Part shown: piece by piece, positions 7,418 to 15,069 of the stretch
Layout of the letters: the number at the start of each line of letters is the position of its first letter
Numbering within the stretch: position 1 is the stretch's first letter
Assembly (NCBI RefSeq): GCF_043555865.1
Contig: NZ_JBIGHY010000013.1
Span: 1-64,000 of the forward strand
Length of the DNA: 64,000 nt
Direction of reading: 5' to 3'
Source: Pelomonas dachongensis
GTDB lineage: Bacteria; Pseudomonadota; Gammaproteobacteria; Burkholderiales; Burkholderiaceae_C
Made by a program: the position numbers and the translations under genes
Notes under the pieces: model-generated
The model's database searches: none
What the model was told of the DNA's origin: nothing
The model's input: the letters and a program-made list of their open reading frames with translations, nothing else

Positions 7418-9615
7418 GCGCCGATCCCAAGCGGGCCGAGCGCCGGGCCGCCCCAAGCCGGCCCGTCATGACGCTTTCTCGCAGAGCTTTCCTGCACAAG
7501 ACGTCGGCCGCGGCCGGCGGGCTGCTTGTGGGCTTCCACGTGCCGGGTCTTGCGCAGTCGGACGCGGCGGCCACGCCCGAACTGAACGTGTGGGTGCAGG
7601 TGCTGCCGGACGAGAGCACCGTCATCCGCATCGCGCGCTCGGAGATGGGGCAGGGCACGCTGACCGGCCTGGCGCAGCTGGTGGCTGAGGAACTGGAGTG
7701 CGACTGGGCCCGGGTGAAGACCGAGTACCCGACGCCGGGCCAGAACCTGGCGCGTAAGCGTGCGTGGGGCAGCATGAGCACCGGCGGCAGCCGGGGCATG
7801 CGTGATTCGCACGAGTACGTGCGCAAGGGTGGTGCGCTGGCGCGCGCGCTGCTGATCCAGGCAGCGGCCAACCAGTGGAACGTCGCCGTCGTGGAATGCA
7901 CCACCCAGGCCGGCTGGGTGCTGCATGCGGGCAAGAAGCTGAGCTACGGCCAGCTGGCCGCCGAGGCCGCCAAGTTGGCGGCGCCGGCCGACATCCAGCT
8001 GAAGGACCCGCGGAACTGGCGAATAGCCGGCAAGCCACTGAAGCGGCTGGATACGCGGCCCAAGCTGGACGGCTCGCTGGTCTACGGCATGGACCTGCAG
8101 CTGCCCGGCATGCTGAACGCCGCGATCAAGGACTGCCCGGTGTTCGGTGGCAAGCTGAAGAGCTTCGACGCGAGCGAAGTGGAGAAGCGGCCGGGCGTGA
8201 AGAGGGTCGTGCGCGTCGGCGAGACGGCCGTGGCCGTGGTGGCCGACACCTGGTGGCGCGCCAAGACAGCGCTGGATGCGCTGACCGTCGTCTGGGACGA
8301 GGGCCCCAATGCCGCGCTCAGCAGCGCCGACGTGGCCGCCACGCTCAAGGCAGGCCTGGACGCACCCGAAGCCGCCGTGGGCAGTCGCCAGGGCGACGTG
8401 ACCGCGGCGCTGTCGGCGGCGGCGCGAAAGGTCCAGGCCGTTTACAGCTACCCGCACCAGAACCACGCCTGCATGGAGGTCATGAACGCGACCGCCAAAT
8501 GGACACCTGAGCGCTGCGAGGTCTGGACGCCCACTCAGAACGGCGAGGCTGCGCTGGCTGCCACGGCCGAGTCGGCGGGCCTGCCGCCAGCGCAGTGCGA
8601 GGTCTACAAGCTGCACCTGGGCGGCGGCTTCGGCCGGCGCGGTGGGACGCAGGACTGGGTGCGCCAGGCGGTGGCCATCGCCAAGGAGATGCCCGGCACA
8701 CCGATCAAGCTGATCTGGAGCCGCGAGGAGGACATGGTGCAGGGCCGCTACCACCCGGTCACGCAGTGCAGGCTGACGGCAGGGCTGGACGCCGCCGGCA
8801 AGCTGACGGCGCTGCACATGCGCGTGTCGGGCCAGAGCATCGTGGCCGGCATGTTCCCGCAGAACATCCGCGACGGCCGCGATCCGGCGGTCTTCCAGGG
8901 TCTCAGCGCCGGCGGCGTCGAGGGCGCGCTGGGCTACGCCGTTCCGCACCTGCTAATCGACCACGCGATGCGCAACCCGCCGGTGCCGCCGGGCTTCTGG
9001 CGCGGCGTGAACCTGAACCAGAACGCGATCTACCTGGAGTGCTTCCTGGACGAGGTGGCCCATGCCGCCAAGCGCGATCCGCTGGAGCTGCGTCGAGAGC
9101 TGTTGTCCGCATCGCCGAAGCACCTGGCCGTGCTGAACTCGGTGGCGGCCAAGGCCGGTTGGGGCAAGCCGCGCGCGAAAGGACGGCATCTGGGGCTGGC
9201 GCAGATCATGGGCTTCGGCAGCTACGTGGCGGCCTGCGCCGAGGTGTCAGTCAGCAAGACGGGCGAGCTGAAGATCCATCGCATCGTCGCCGCCACCGAC
9301 CCCGGCCACGCGGTCAACCCGCAGCAGATCGCGGCGCAGGTGGAGGGCAGCTTCGTCTACGGCTTGTCGGCGGCGCTGTTCGGCGAGATCACGATCAAGG
9401 ACGGCCGTGTCGAGCAGCAGAACTTCGACACCTACCCGGTGTTGAAGATGGCGCATATGCCGGCGGTGGAAACCATCGTCATGCCGTCGGGCGGCTTCTG
9501 GGGCGGCGTGGGCGAGCCCACCATCGCGGTGGCTGCGCCCGCCGTGCTGAATGCGATCTTTGCAGCGACGGGCAAGCGCATCCGTGACCTGCCGCTGGCC
9601 AAGCACAAGCTCTGA
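7414..9615 (+). CDS. iorB: Molybdopterin-binding large subunit (IorB-like), Tat-exported
   Basis: 733 residues. The start at ATG 7414 (ATGA overlap) keeps a Tat signal with SRRAFLHKTSAAAGGLLVGF. The body is a xanthine dehydrogenase-family molybdenum subunit, with an SEMGQGTLTGLAQLVAEELE cofactor loop, the Gly-rich GGGFGRRGG motif and GVGEPTIAVAAPAV near the end. E701 there is the expected catalytic glutamate. There is no FAD subunit beside it, so electrons likely leave through the small subunit to a cytochrome, as in IorAB-type enzymes. No Mo-cofactor insertion factor (XdhC/PaoD type) lies in the window. The exact substrate is unknown. Confidence 0.87.
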   Translation: MSADPKRAERRAAPSRPVMTLSRRAFLHKTSAAAGGLLVGFHVPGLAQSDAAATPELNVWVQVLPDESTVIRIARSEMGQGTLTGLAQLVAEELECDWARVKTEYPTPGQNLARKRAWGSMSTGGSRGMRDSHEYVRKGGALARALLIQAAANQWNVAVVECTTQAGWVLHAGKKLSYGQLAAEAAKLAAPADIQLKDPRNWRIAGKPLKRLDTRPKLDGSLVYGMDLQLPGMLNAAIKDCPVFGGKLKSFDASEVEKRPGVKRVVRVGETAVAVVADTWWRAKTALDALTVVWDEGPNAALSSADVAATLKAGLDAPEAAVGSRQGDVTAALSAAARKVQAVYSYPHQNHACMEVMNATAKWTPERCEVWTPTQNGEAALAATAESAGLPPAQCEVYKLHLGGGFGRRGGTQDWVRQAVAIAKEMPGTPIKLIWSREEDMVQGRYHPVTQCRLTAGLDAAGKLTALHMRVSGQSIVAGMFPQNIRDGRDPAVFQGLSAGGVEGALGYAVPHLLIDHAMRNPPVPPGFWRGVNLNQNAIYLECFLDEVAHAAKRDPLELRRELLSASPKHLAVLNSVAAKAGWGKPRAKGRHLGLAQIMGFGSYVAACAEVSVSKTGELKIHRIVAATDPGHAVNPQQIAAQVEGSFVYGLSAALFGEITIKDGRVEQQNFDTYPVLKMAHMPAVETIVMPSGGFWGGVGEPTIAVAAPAVLNAIFAATGKRIRDLPLAKHKL

Positions 9616-9654
9616 GAAGCTGTGAACGCCCCCCGCACGCCCGCTCATCCCGCC

Positions 9655-9677
9655 GCAACGCCGCCACTCGGCGTTGC
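9655..9677 (+). other. Perfect 9-bp hairpin between iorB and soxX
   Basis: GCAACGCCG (9655-9663), a five-base loop, and CGGCGTTGC (9669-9677) form a perfect stem in the 161-bp gap between the hydroxylase and sox genes. No T-run follows on the plus strand. It separates the two operons and may end or attenuate iorAB transcription. The rest of the gap shows no recognisable gene or promoter. Confidence 0.4.
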
Positions 9678-9776
9678 AAATGCTCGCCGCAGCACGCGCT
9701 GCGACTCCGCTTTGCGCCATGATTGGCGTCGCCGCGACGGTCTGCTCGGCCGCGCGGAGGACGTTCGCAGCTTCTG

Positions 9777-10139
9777 ATGCGTGCGCTTGCGGCCTTGCTG
9801 TTCGTCGCTGGCGCGCACGCCGGCGACGTGGAGCGTGGCCGCGCGCTGGTGGCCGACCGCAGCACCAGCCTGTGCCTGTTGTGCCATTCATTGACGGCGG
9901 CTGGCGACGTCAACCAGGGCAATCTGGCACCGTCGCTGGCGTCTGCGGCGCGGCTCAAGCCCGCGGAGCTGCGGGAACGCATCGCTGACATGCGCCGCTT
10001 CAACCCGGCCACGGTCATGCCGCCGTTCCGCTCCACCGAAGGCCTGCGGGACGTGGCGCCCGCGTGGCGGGGCCGCGCGGTGCTGACCGAGCAGCAACTG
10101 GACGACATCGTGGCCTATCTCGGCACACTGGCGCCATGA
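9777..10139 (+). CDS. soxX: SoxX, monoheme cytochrome c of thiosulfate-oxidising complex
   Basis: 120 residues from ATG 9777; a TTG at 9723 would only add a basic extension before the signal peptide. A short signal peptide ends near AGAHA. The heme site is CLLCH (C33, C36, H37), and the distal Met ligand is probably M81 in NPATVMPPF, typical of SoxX. With SoxA it forms the periplasmic enzyme that joins thiosulfate to the SoxY carrier. It overlaps soxY by 4 bp (ATGA) and heads the soxXYZA operon. No strong Shine-Dalgarno is seen upstream. Confidence 0.85.
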   Translation: MRALAALLFVAGAHAGDVERGRALVADRSTSLCLLCHSLTAAGDVNQGNLAPSLASAARLKPAELRERIADMRRFNPATVMPPFRSTEGLRDVAPAWRGRAVLTEQQLDDIVAYLGTLAP

Positions 10140-10546
10140 AACGGCGAGAACTGGTCATGGCGGCTGCCGCGTTCGCGGCCTTGCCCCACGCGCAGGCCAG
10201 CGACGACGCGATGCGCGGCGCCATCCTCGTCTGGGCGGGCAGCGAGCCTGCACCGGGCGTGCTGAAGATCGAGATCGCCGAGCTGGTGGAGAACGGCAAC
10301 GCCGTGCCGGTGCGCGTGGCCGCCAGCGAGCCGGTCGTGGGCCTGGCCCTGTTCACGCCGCAGAACCCCGAGCCGGAGGTCGTGCACGTGGCGTTCGGCG
10401 CTTCGGTCGCTCGGCCCGAGTTCGGCACGCGCATGCGGCTGGCGCGCAGCCAGCGCATCGTGGCTGTGGCTAAGGCGGCCGACGGGCGCTGCTGGCAGAC
10501 TGCCGTGGAGGTCATCGTGACGCTGGCCGCCTGCGTGGAACCCTGA
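10136..10546 (+). CDS. soxY: SoxY sulfur carrier with atypical C-terminus
   Basis: 136 residues with an N-terminal export signal (KRRELVMAAAAFAALPHAQA, Tat-like RR). The fold-typical regions include GLALFTPQNPEPEVVHVAFG and MRLARSQRIVAVAKAADGR. SoxY normally ends in a flexible GGCGG arm whose Cys carries the sulfur intermediate. Here the tail reads VTLAACVEP, so Cys133 is kept but the flanking glycines are lost and three residues follow. A second Cys is at 119. The gene overlaps both neighbours. Identity rests on fold-level similarity, size and position between soxX and soxZ; carrier function with this tail is uncertain. Confidence 0.8.
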   Translation: MKRRELVMAAAAFAALPHAQASDDAMRGAILVWAGSEPAPGVLKIEIAELVENGNAVPVRVAASEPVVGLALFTPQNPEPEVVHVAFGASVARPEFGTRMRLARSQRIVAVAKAADGRCWQTAVEVIVTLAACVEP

Positions 10547-10869
10547 TGAGCACGCGCGCCGTCATCACGCTGCCTATCGCCATCAAGGCTGGTGAGCCCT
10601 TCGAGGTGCGCGCCACGGTCGCGCATCCCATGGAGACCGGCTACCGCACCGGCGACGACGGCGCCCGCTTGCCGCGTGACCTGGTGCGGCGCTTCGAGTG
10701 CCGGCTGGGCGACGAACTGGTGTTCGCCGCCGACCTGTACGCTGCGATCTCAGCCAACCCCTGGCTGAGCTTCTGGATGCGCGCGGAGCGGCCGGGCGAG
10801 CTGAGCTTCGTCTGGCGCGGCGACCGTGGCTTCGAGCACCGCGAGACGCGCGCGCTGCGGTTCGCATGA
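10546..10869 (+). CDS. soxZ: SoxZ, partner of SoxY
   Basis: 107 residues with no signal peptide, as expected, since SoxZ is exported bound to SoxY. It has the SoxZ-typical HPMETGYRTGDDG and a C-terminal GDRGFEHRETRAL strand. It forms the SoxYZ heterodimer that presents the sulfur-carrying Cys arm to SoxAX and the other Sox enzymes. Its ATG shares one base with the soxY stop (TGATG), and its own stop overlaps soxA by 4 bp, so the operon is tightly coupled. Confidence 0.85.
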   Translation: MSTRAVITLPIAIKAGEPFEVRATVAHPMETGYRTGDDGARLPRDLVRRFECRLGDELVFAADLYAAISANPWLSFWMRAERPGELSFVWRGDRGFEHRETRALRFA

Positions 10870-11597
10870 AGGCGGCCTGGCTGCTGCTGGTGGCCTTCGC
10901 CGTAGTGGCGCAGGCAGATGACGCCCGGCGCTCCGGCCGCGACACCATGAGCGCCGCACTGCGCACGCTGCAGGCGGACGCCAGCCAGCATCCGGCCCAA
11001 CTGGCCCTTGCGCTGGGCCGCGACCTGTGGGGGCAGGGACCAAAGTCTTGCGCCAGCTGCCACGGCGAGCCGGAGCAGCTGCAGGGCGTGGCGACGCGCT
11101 ATCCGGCGTTCAACGACGGCCTTCTGAACCTGCCCGGCCGCATCCAGCGCTGCCGCGTGCGCCACCAGCGGCAACCGGCCTGGGCGCCCGAGGCCGAACC
11201 TCTGCTGGCGCTGACGGCGCTGGTGGCGCAGCAGTCGCGCGGGCTGCCGCTGGCGCCGCCACGAGGGGCCGAGCTGGATGCGGCCGCCGCGCAGGGGCAG
11301 CGCCTGTACACCACGCGCGTTGGCGCACTGAACCTGTCCTGCGCGCAATGCCATGACGAGCGCGCCGGTCAGCGCCTGGGCGGCAGCACCATCCCGCAAG
11401 GCCATGTGGACGATTACCCGGTCTACCGGCTGGAGTGGCAGCAGCTGGGCAGCCTCCAGCGTCGGCTGCGTGGCTGCTACAGCGGCGTGCGTGCCACCGT
11501 GCCCGAGTGGAACAGCGGCGAGCTGCTGGCGCTGGAAGTCCACCTCGCCCGCCGCACTGCGGGCATGGCGATGCAGCCGCCCGGCGTGCGCCCCTGA
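10866..11597 (+). CDS. soxA: SoxA, diheme cytochrome c
   Basis: 243 residues from ATG 10866 with a signal peptide (KAAWLLLVAFAVVAQA). It has two c-type heme motifs, CASCH (C62-H66) and CAQCH (C159-H163). C204 in RLRGCYSGVRA matches the active-site Cys that ligates the catalytic heme as a persulfide. C96 aligns with another conserved SoxA cysteine. With SoxX it catalyses the oxidative conjugation of thiosulfate to SoxY. The operon stops here: no soxB or soxCD follows, and the next gene is convergent with only a 4-bp gap. Confidence 0.87.
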   Translation: MKAAWLLLVAFAVVAQADDARRSGRDTMSAALRTLQADASQHPAQLALALGRDLWGQGPKSCASCHGEPEQLQGVATRYPAFNDGLLNLPGRIQRCRVRHQRQPAWAPEAEPLLALTALVAQQSRGLPLAPPRGAELDAAAAQGQRLYTTRVGALNLSCAQCHDERAGQRLGGSTIPQGHVDDYPVYRLEWQQLGSLQRRLRGCYSGVRATVPEWNSGELLALEVHLARRTAGMAMQPPGVRP

Positions 11598-11601
11598 GCG
11601 C

Positions 11602-12294
11602 TCACCGCTGTTCCACCTGCCGTCTGCCGAACAGCACCTCGCGGGCCTTGTCGTCGGTCAACGGCTTGCGCGCGCCGGCAAGCACCTCCAGCCCTCGCTG
11701 CACGGCGGGGCGTTTGGCGATCTCGTCGAACCAGCCGCGCAGATGCGGGTAGTCGCTCATTTCGACACCCTGGTTCTTCCAGGAGCGCAGCCACGGGAAG
11801 ACGGCGATGTCCGCAATGGAGTAGTCGGTCCCGCCCAGGTACGTGGTGTGAGCCAGGCGCTTGTTGATGACGGCATACAGGCGCTTGGCCTCGTTGGTGT
11901 AGCGCTCGATGGCGTAGGGCAGCTTCTCGCGGGCGTAGATGCGGAAGTGGTGCGCCTGGCCCAGCATAGGACCCACGCCGCCCATCTGGAACATCAGCCA
12001 CTGCAGCACCTCGTACTTGGCTGCCACGTCGGCCGGCAGCAGCTTGCCGGTCTTGCCTGCCAGGTACAGCAGGATGGCGCCGCTCTCGAACATCGAGAGG
12101 GGGCGACCGTCGGGTCCATCGGGGTCGGTGATGGCCGGGATCTTGTTGTTCGGGCTGATGGCGAGGAACGCAGGCGTGAATTGATCACCTGCACCGATGT
12201 CCACGGGATGCACCCGGTACGCGAGACCGCACTCCTCCAGCATGATGTGCACCTTGTGCCCGTTGGGCGTAGGCCATGAATACACTTCGATCAT
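11602..12294 (-). CDS. yfcG: Glutathione S-transferase, YfcG/Ure2p-like
   Basis: 230 residues. The N-terminal thioredoxin fold begins MIEVYSWPTPNGHKVHIMLEE, with the cis-proline region NNKIPAITD and glutathione-contacting FESGAILLYLA. The all-alpha C-terminal domain follows, with the GGTDYSIADIAVFPW segment. The TPNG start matches YfcG-type GSTs, which act as glutathione-dependent disulfide reductases more than as conjugating enzymes. Cytosolic. It is convergent with soxA, a position that may or may not reflect thiol/sulfane chemistry. Confidence 0.85.
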   Translation of the reverse strand: MIEVYSWPTPNGHKVHIMLEECGLAYRVHPVDIGAGDQFTPAFLAISPNNKIPAITDPDGPDGRPLSMFESGAILLYLAGKTGKLLPADVAAKYEVLQWLMFQMGGVGPMLGQAHHFRIYAREKLPYAIERYTNEAKRLYAVINKRLAHTTYLGGTDYSIADIAVFPWLRSWKNQGVEMSDYPHLRGWFDEIAKRPAVQRGLEVLAGARKPLTDDKAREVLFGRRQVEQR

Positions 12295-12346
12295 TGGTCG
12301 CCTCCGTCAGCAATCGGTTCGTGGATTCTCAGACTTCTGTCGACTC

Positions 12347-13084
12347 ATGGTGGTAAAGCAGGTCAAGAACTGGCTCGTCTCGCGGGCGAATGCCGTACGC
12401 TGGCGCCCCCTCATGGACTGGGCCGAGGCCCGCGGCGCTGAGTTCGCGCAGACCCGTGAAGGGCAGGGCTTCGTGATCGAGCAGCCGCAGGCGGTGCCAG
12501 GGCCGTTGCGCATTGAATGGGGCGAGTCGCAGCGCAGCTACCTTCCGGGTACCGAACTGCGGCTGCGCTGCGAGCTGGGACTTCACCCGGACGTGCAGCT
12601 GATGGTGCTGTGCAGCGATCTGATGGAAGAGCTGGAGAGCAAGGTGTTCGAGGCCTACACGGACACGTTGAAGACCCGCGTCGACACCGACACGCCGGAA
12701 GAGATGCGCTGGCTGGTGATGTTCCCAAAGTTCGAGGGCGCGAGCCTGCAGATCGTGCGCCAGCGTTACGGCGTGGTGGGCGTCACGCGCGAGCTTGCCC
12801 ATGCCTGGATGGAGAGCGAACTGGGCGCCGCGCTGGCTCAGGCCAGCCAGGACCTGCTGCCCCCCGGCCACCCGTTCGTGCTGATGTGCATGCGCGGCAA
12901 CCTGTACCTGCGTACGGCCATGAGCGAGGCCGAACTGCCGCGCGTCGAGGGGCTGGTGCGGCTGGTGGAATGCGCGGCTCGCGAAGCGCAGCGCGTCAGC
13001 AACCGCGTTGCCGAAACCGGCGCCTGGCCCACCACCACGTCGGTCGCCTGGACCCATTCCTCACGGCCCGGCGACGCGGGCTGA
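12347..13084 (+). CDS. Conserved-looking protein of unknown function
   Basis: 245 residues from ATG 12347; an internal ATG (MDWAEARGAEF) is an alternative start. Soluble, with no signal or membrane segment, and rich in acidic and aromatic residues. No family is recognised. Notable stretches are WLVMFPKFEGA, FVLMCMRGNLYLR and a C-terminal helix (VEGLVRLVECAAREAQRV). Codon use is like the neighbours and the frame is long and clean, so it is very likely a real gene. It lies divergent from the GST (52 bp between starts) and convergent with the phosphotransferase gene. Confidence 0.6.
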   Translation: MVVKQVKNWLVSRANAVRWRPLMDWAEARGAEFAQTREGQGFVIEQPQAVPGPLRIEWGESQRSYLPGTELRLRCELGLHPDVQLMVLCSDLMEELESKVFEAYTDTLKTRVDTDTPEEMRWLVMFPKFEGASLQIVRQRYGVVGVTRELAHAWMESELGAALAQASQDLLPPGHPFVLMCMRGNLYLRTAMSEAELPRVEGLVRLVECAAREAQRVSNRVAETGAWPTTTSVAWTHSSRPGDAG

Positions 13085-13095
13085 ACTGCCTTCCT

Positions 13096-13119
13096 GGCTT
13101 TCAGGCTTTCAGGCTTTCT
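13096..13119 (+). repeat. Three tandem copies of an 8-base unit
   Basis: GGCTTTCA is repeated at 13096 and 13104, with a third copy ending in T at 13112-13119. The array spans the stop codon and last codons of the phosphotransferase gene (minus strand) just past the end of the unknown gene. Slippage by one unit would change the phosphotransferase C-terminus. Confidence 0.7.
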
Positions 13120-14182
13120 GCGCGAAGCGCCACGCCAGTTGCGACAGCGGCTGGGCGGATGCAGCCGTCTCGCGGGCCTGGGCGCTGGAGGCGGTGCCGT
13201 CCTCCACGCGCTTTGCGATGCCCTGGACGATGGCCGCGATGCGGAACAGGTTGTAGGCCAGGTAGAAGTTCCAGTCAGCCATGACGGCGTCGACATCGGG
13301 GCGGCCGGTGCGCTCGCAGTAGCGCCGTACATAGTCGCGCTCGGTCGGAATGCCCAGAGCGGCAATGTCCTTGCCGCCCAGCCCACGCGCGGCGCCTGAG
13401 GTCTGGATGTGCCAGCTCATGCAGTGGTAGCTGAAGTCGGCCAGCGGATGGCCCAGCGTGGACAGCTCCCAGTCCAGCACCGCGATGACGCGCGGCTCGG
13501 TGGGGTGAAACACCAGGTTGTCCAGCCGGTAATCGCCATGCACGACGGACACCTCGCGCTCATCGCGCGCCGATGCCGGGATGTGCGCCGGCAGCCAAGC
13601 CAGCAGCGCGTCCATTGCCGGGTTGGGTTCCGTGACCGAGGCCAGGTACTGCTTGCTCCAGCGGCCGATCTGACGCTCGAAGTAGTTGCCGGGCTTGCCA
13701 TAGCCCTCCAGCCCGGCGGCTTGGAAGTCGACCAGGTGCAGCGCCGCGATGACGCGGTTCATCTCGTCGTAGTGAGCTGCGCGCTCTGCGTTGGACATGC
13801 CCGGCAGGCTCTGGTCCCACAGCACGCGGCCCGGCATGAATTCCATGACGAAGAACGCGCGGCCGATGACGGACTCGTCTTCGCACAGGGCCCGCATCGC
13901 CGGTACCGGTACGGCGGTGCCGGCCAGCGCGTGCATCACCTGGAACTCGCGCTCGATGGCGTGGGCCGACGGCAGCAACTTGGCGACCGGCGCCGGCTTG
14001 CTGCGCAACACGTATTTCGCGTCAGGCGTGGTCAGCAGGTAGGTCGGGTTGGACTGGCCACCCTTGAACTGCTCGATCGACAGCGGGCCCGTGAACCCGT
14101 CCACGTGTGCGGCCAGCCAGGCTTGCAGCGACGGCAGGTCGACGGGCTGGGAGACGGGACGGGTGCCGGTGAATGCTTCCAT
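13109..14182 (-). CDS. Phosphotransferase of the aminoglycoside phosphotransferase/ACAD10 family
   Basis: 357 residues. It is kinase-like, with the nucleotide-contacting FKGGQSNPTYLL, a YVLRSKP lysine, the catalytic VVHGDYRLDNLVFHP loop, and LDWELSTLGHPLADFSY with the metal-binding Asp. This subgroup is the bacterial counterpart of the N-terminal domain of ACAD10, thought to phosphorylate hydroxyacyl-CoA-type or other hydroxylated intermediates in fatty-acid catabolism. No acyl-CoA dehydrogenase gene is adjacent here. Antibiotic resistance is unlikely for this clade. Confidence 0.83.
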   Translation of the reverse strand: MEAFTGTRPVSQPVDLPSLQAWLAAHVDGFTGPLSIEQFKGGQSNPTYLLTTPDAKYVLRSKPAPVAKLLPSAHAIEREFQVMHALAGTAVPVPAMRALCEDESVIGRAFFVMEFMPGRVLWDQSLPGMSNAERAAHYDEMNRVIAALHLVDFQAAGLEGYGKPGNYFERQIGRWSKQYLASVTEPNPAMDALLAWLPAHIPASARDEREVSVVHGDYRLDNLVFHPTEPRVIAVLDWELSTLGHPLADFSYHCMSWHIQTSGAARGLGGKDIAALGIPTERDYVRRYCERTGRPDVDAVMADWNFYLAYNLFRIAAIVQGIAKRVEDGTASSAQARETAASAQPLSQLAWRFAQKA

Positions 14183-14252
14183 GGAGATCGTTCTGTTGGA
14201 CGTGAACTTTCCATTCTGCGAGCCGGCTCTTGCGCGCCGTGTCGCGCCAGCG

Positions 14253-14957
14253 TCAGCGCGCGGCTGCCGCCAGCAGCTTGTCCTTGCTGAGAACGACCAG
14301 CCGGGTCGGCTCCACGCGCACGGCGCCTTCGCGCTCGAAAGCCTTCAGCTCCTGATTGACGCGCTGGCGCGACGCACCCAGCAGCTGCGCGAGGTCTTCC
14401 TGCGCCAGCTGCAGGCCGATGCGGACTTCGTCGCCCTCCTGCACGCCGTAGGAACGCGCCAGCAGCAGCACTTGCTTGGCCAGCCGCGCGGCCAGCGGGC
14501 GGGTGTTGAGATCCTCGATCATGTCGAACATCAGCCGCAGACGGCGGCAGTTCAGGCGCAACAGCGCGTCGTACAGCTCGCTGTGCGCGGCCAGCAGAGC
14601 GCGGAAGTCGGCCTTGCGCACGCACAGCAGCGTGGTCTCGCCATGGGCGTAGGCGTCGTGCGTGCGGGGCAGGCCGTCGAACAGCGCGATGTCGCCGAAC
14701 CAGGTGCCGGGCTCGACGTACGTCAGCGAGATCTGCTTGCCGGCAAGCGACACCGAGCTGACGCGCACGGCACCCTTGACGACGGCCGACCATTCCTCGG
14801 CCGGCTCGCCGCGATGCGACAGCATGGTCTCGTCGGCCAGCCGGCGCACGAAGGCGCGCTGCAGGATGTCGTTGCGCAGCGGCTCTGACAGTTTGGAAAA
14901 CCAGGGGCCCTGGTCGATCTGCTGACGTTCTTCGGGGGTGAGGCTGAGTGCGTTCAT
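14253..14957 (-). CDS. Crp/Fnr-family transcriptional regulator
   Basis: 234 residues from ATG 14957; a longer frame antisense to fimV is rejected. The N-terminal cyclic-nucleotide-binding fold is visible as VVKGAVRVSSVSLAGKQISL and the PGTWFGDIALFDGLPRTHDA loop. Its Arg-Thr pair resembles a cNMP phosphate pocket. The C-terminal winged helix is LAQEDLAQLLGASRQRVNQEL. No Cys cluster for an Fe-S centre is present, so it is not an Fnr oxygen sensor of the usual kind. Divergent from the fimV-like gene across about 112 bp. Confidence 0.85.
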   Translation of the reverse strand: MNALSLTPEERQQIDQGPWFSKLSEPLRNDILQRAFVRRLADETMLSHRGEPAEEWSAVVKGAVRVSSVSLAGKQISLTYVEPGTWFGDIALFDGLPRTHDAYAHGETTLLCVRKADFRALLAAHSELYDALLRLNCRRLRLMFDMIEDLNTRPLAARLAKQVLLLARSYGVQEGDEVRIGLQLAQEDLAQLLGASRQRVNQELKAFEREGAVRVEPTRLVVLSKDKLLAAAAR

Positions 14958-15069
14958 GCTGGCGGACGATTGTGCCGGGTACCGTGGCGCCCGTCGAAAC
15001 GTGCATGCTAGAGTGAACCGCAGTGATTGCCGCCCCGCGTTCAACCGAATCTCAAGCCGCCAGCAGCCG

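Noticed and set aside
7327..8949. 540-codon minus-strand frame antisense to the molybdenum hydroxylase
   Set aside because: No recognisable domain; mirrors the codon structure of the plus-strand gene.
10546..10869. SoxZ as a candidate SoxB remnant
   Set aside because: The length and motifs are those of SoxZ; no metallophosphoesterase motifs of SoxB occur anywhere in the operon.
13109..14182. Aminoglycoside resistance gene
   Set aside because: The family match is to ACAD10-like phosphotransferases; the motif wording and length fit that metabolic clade.
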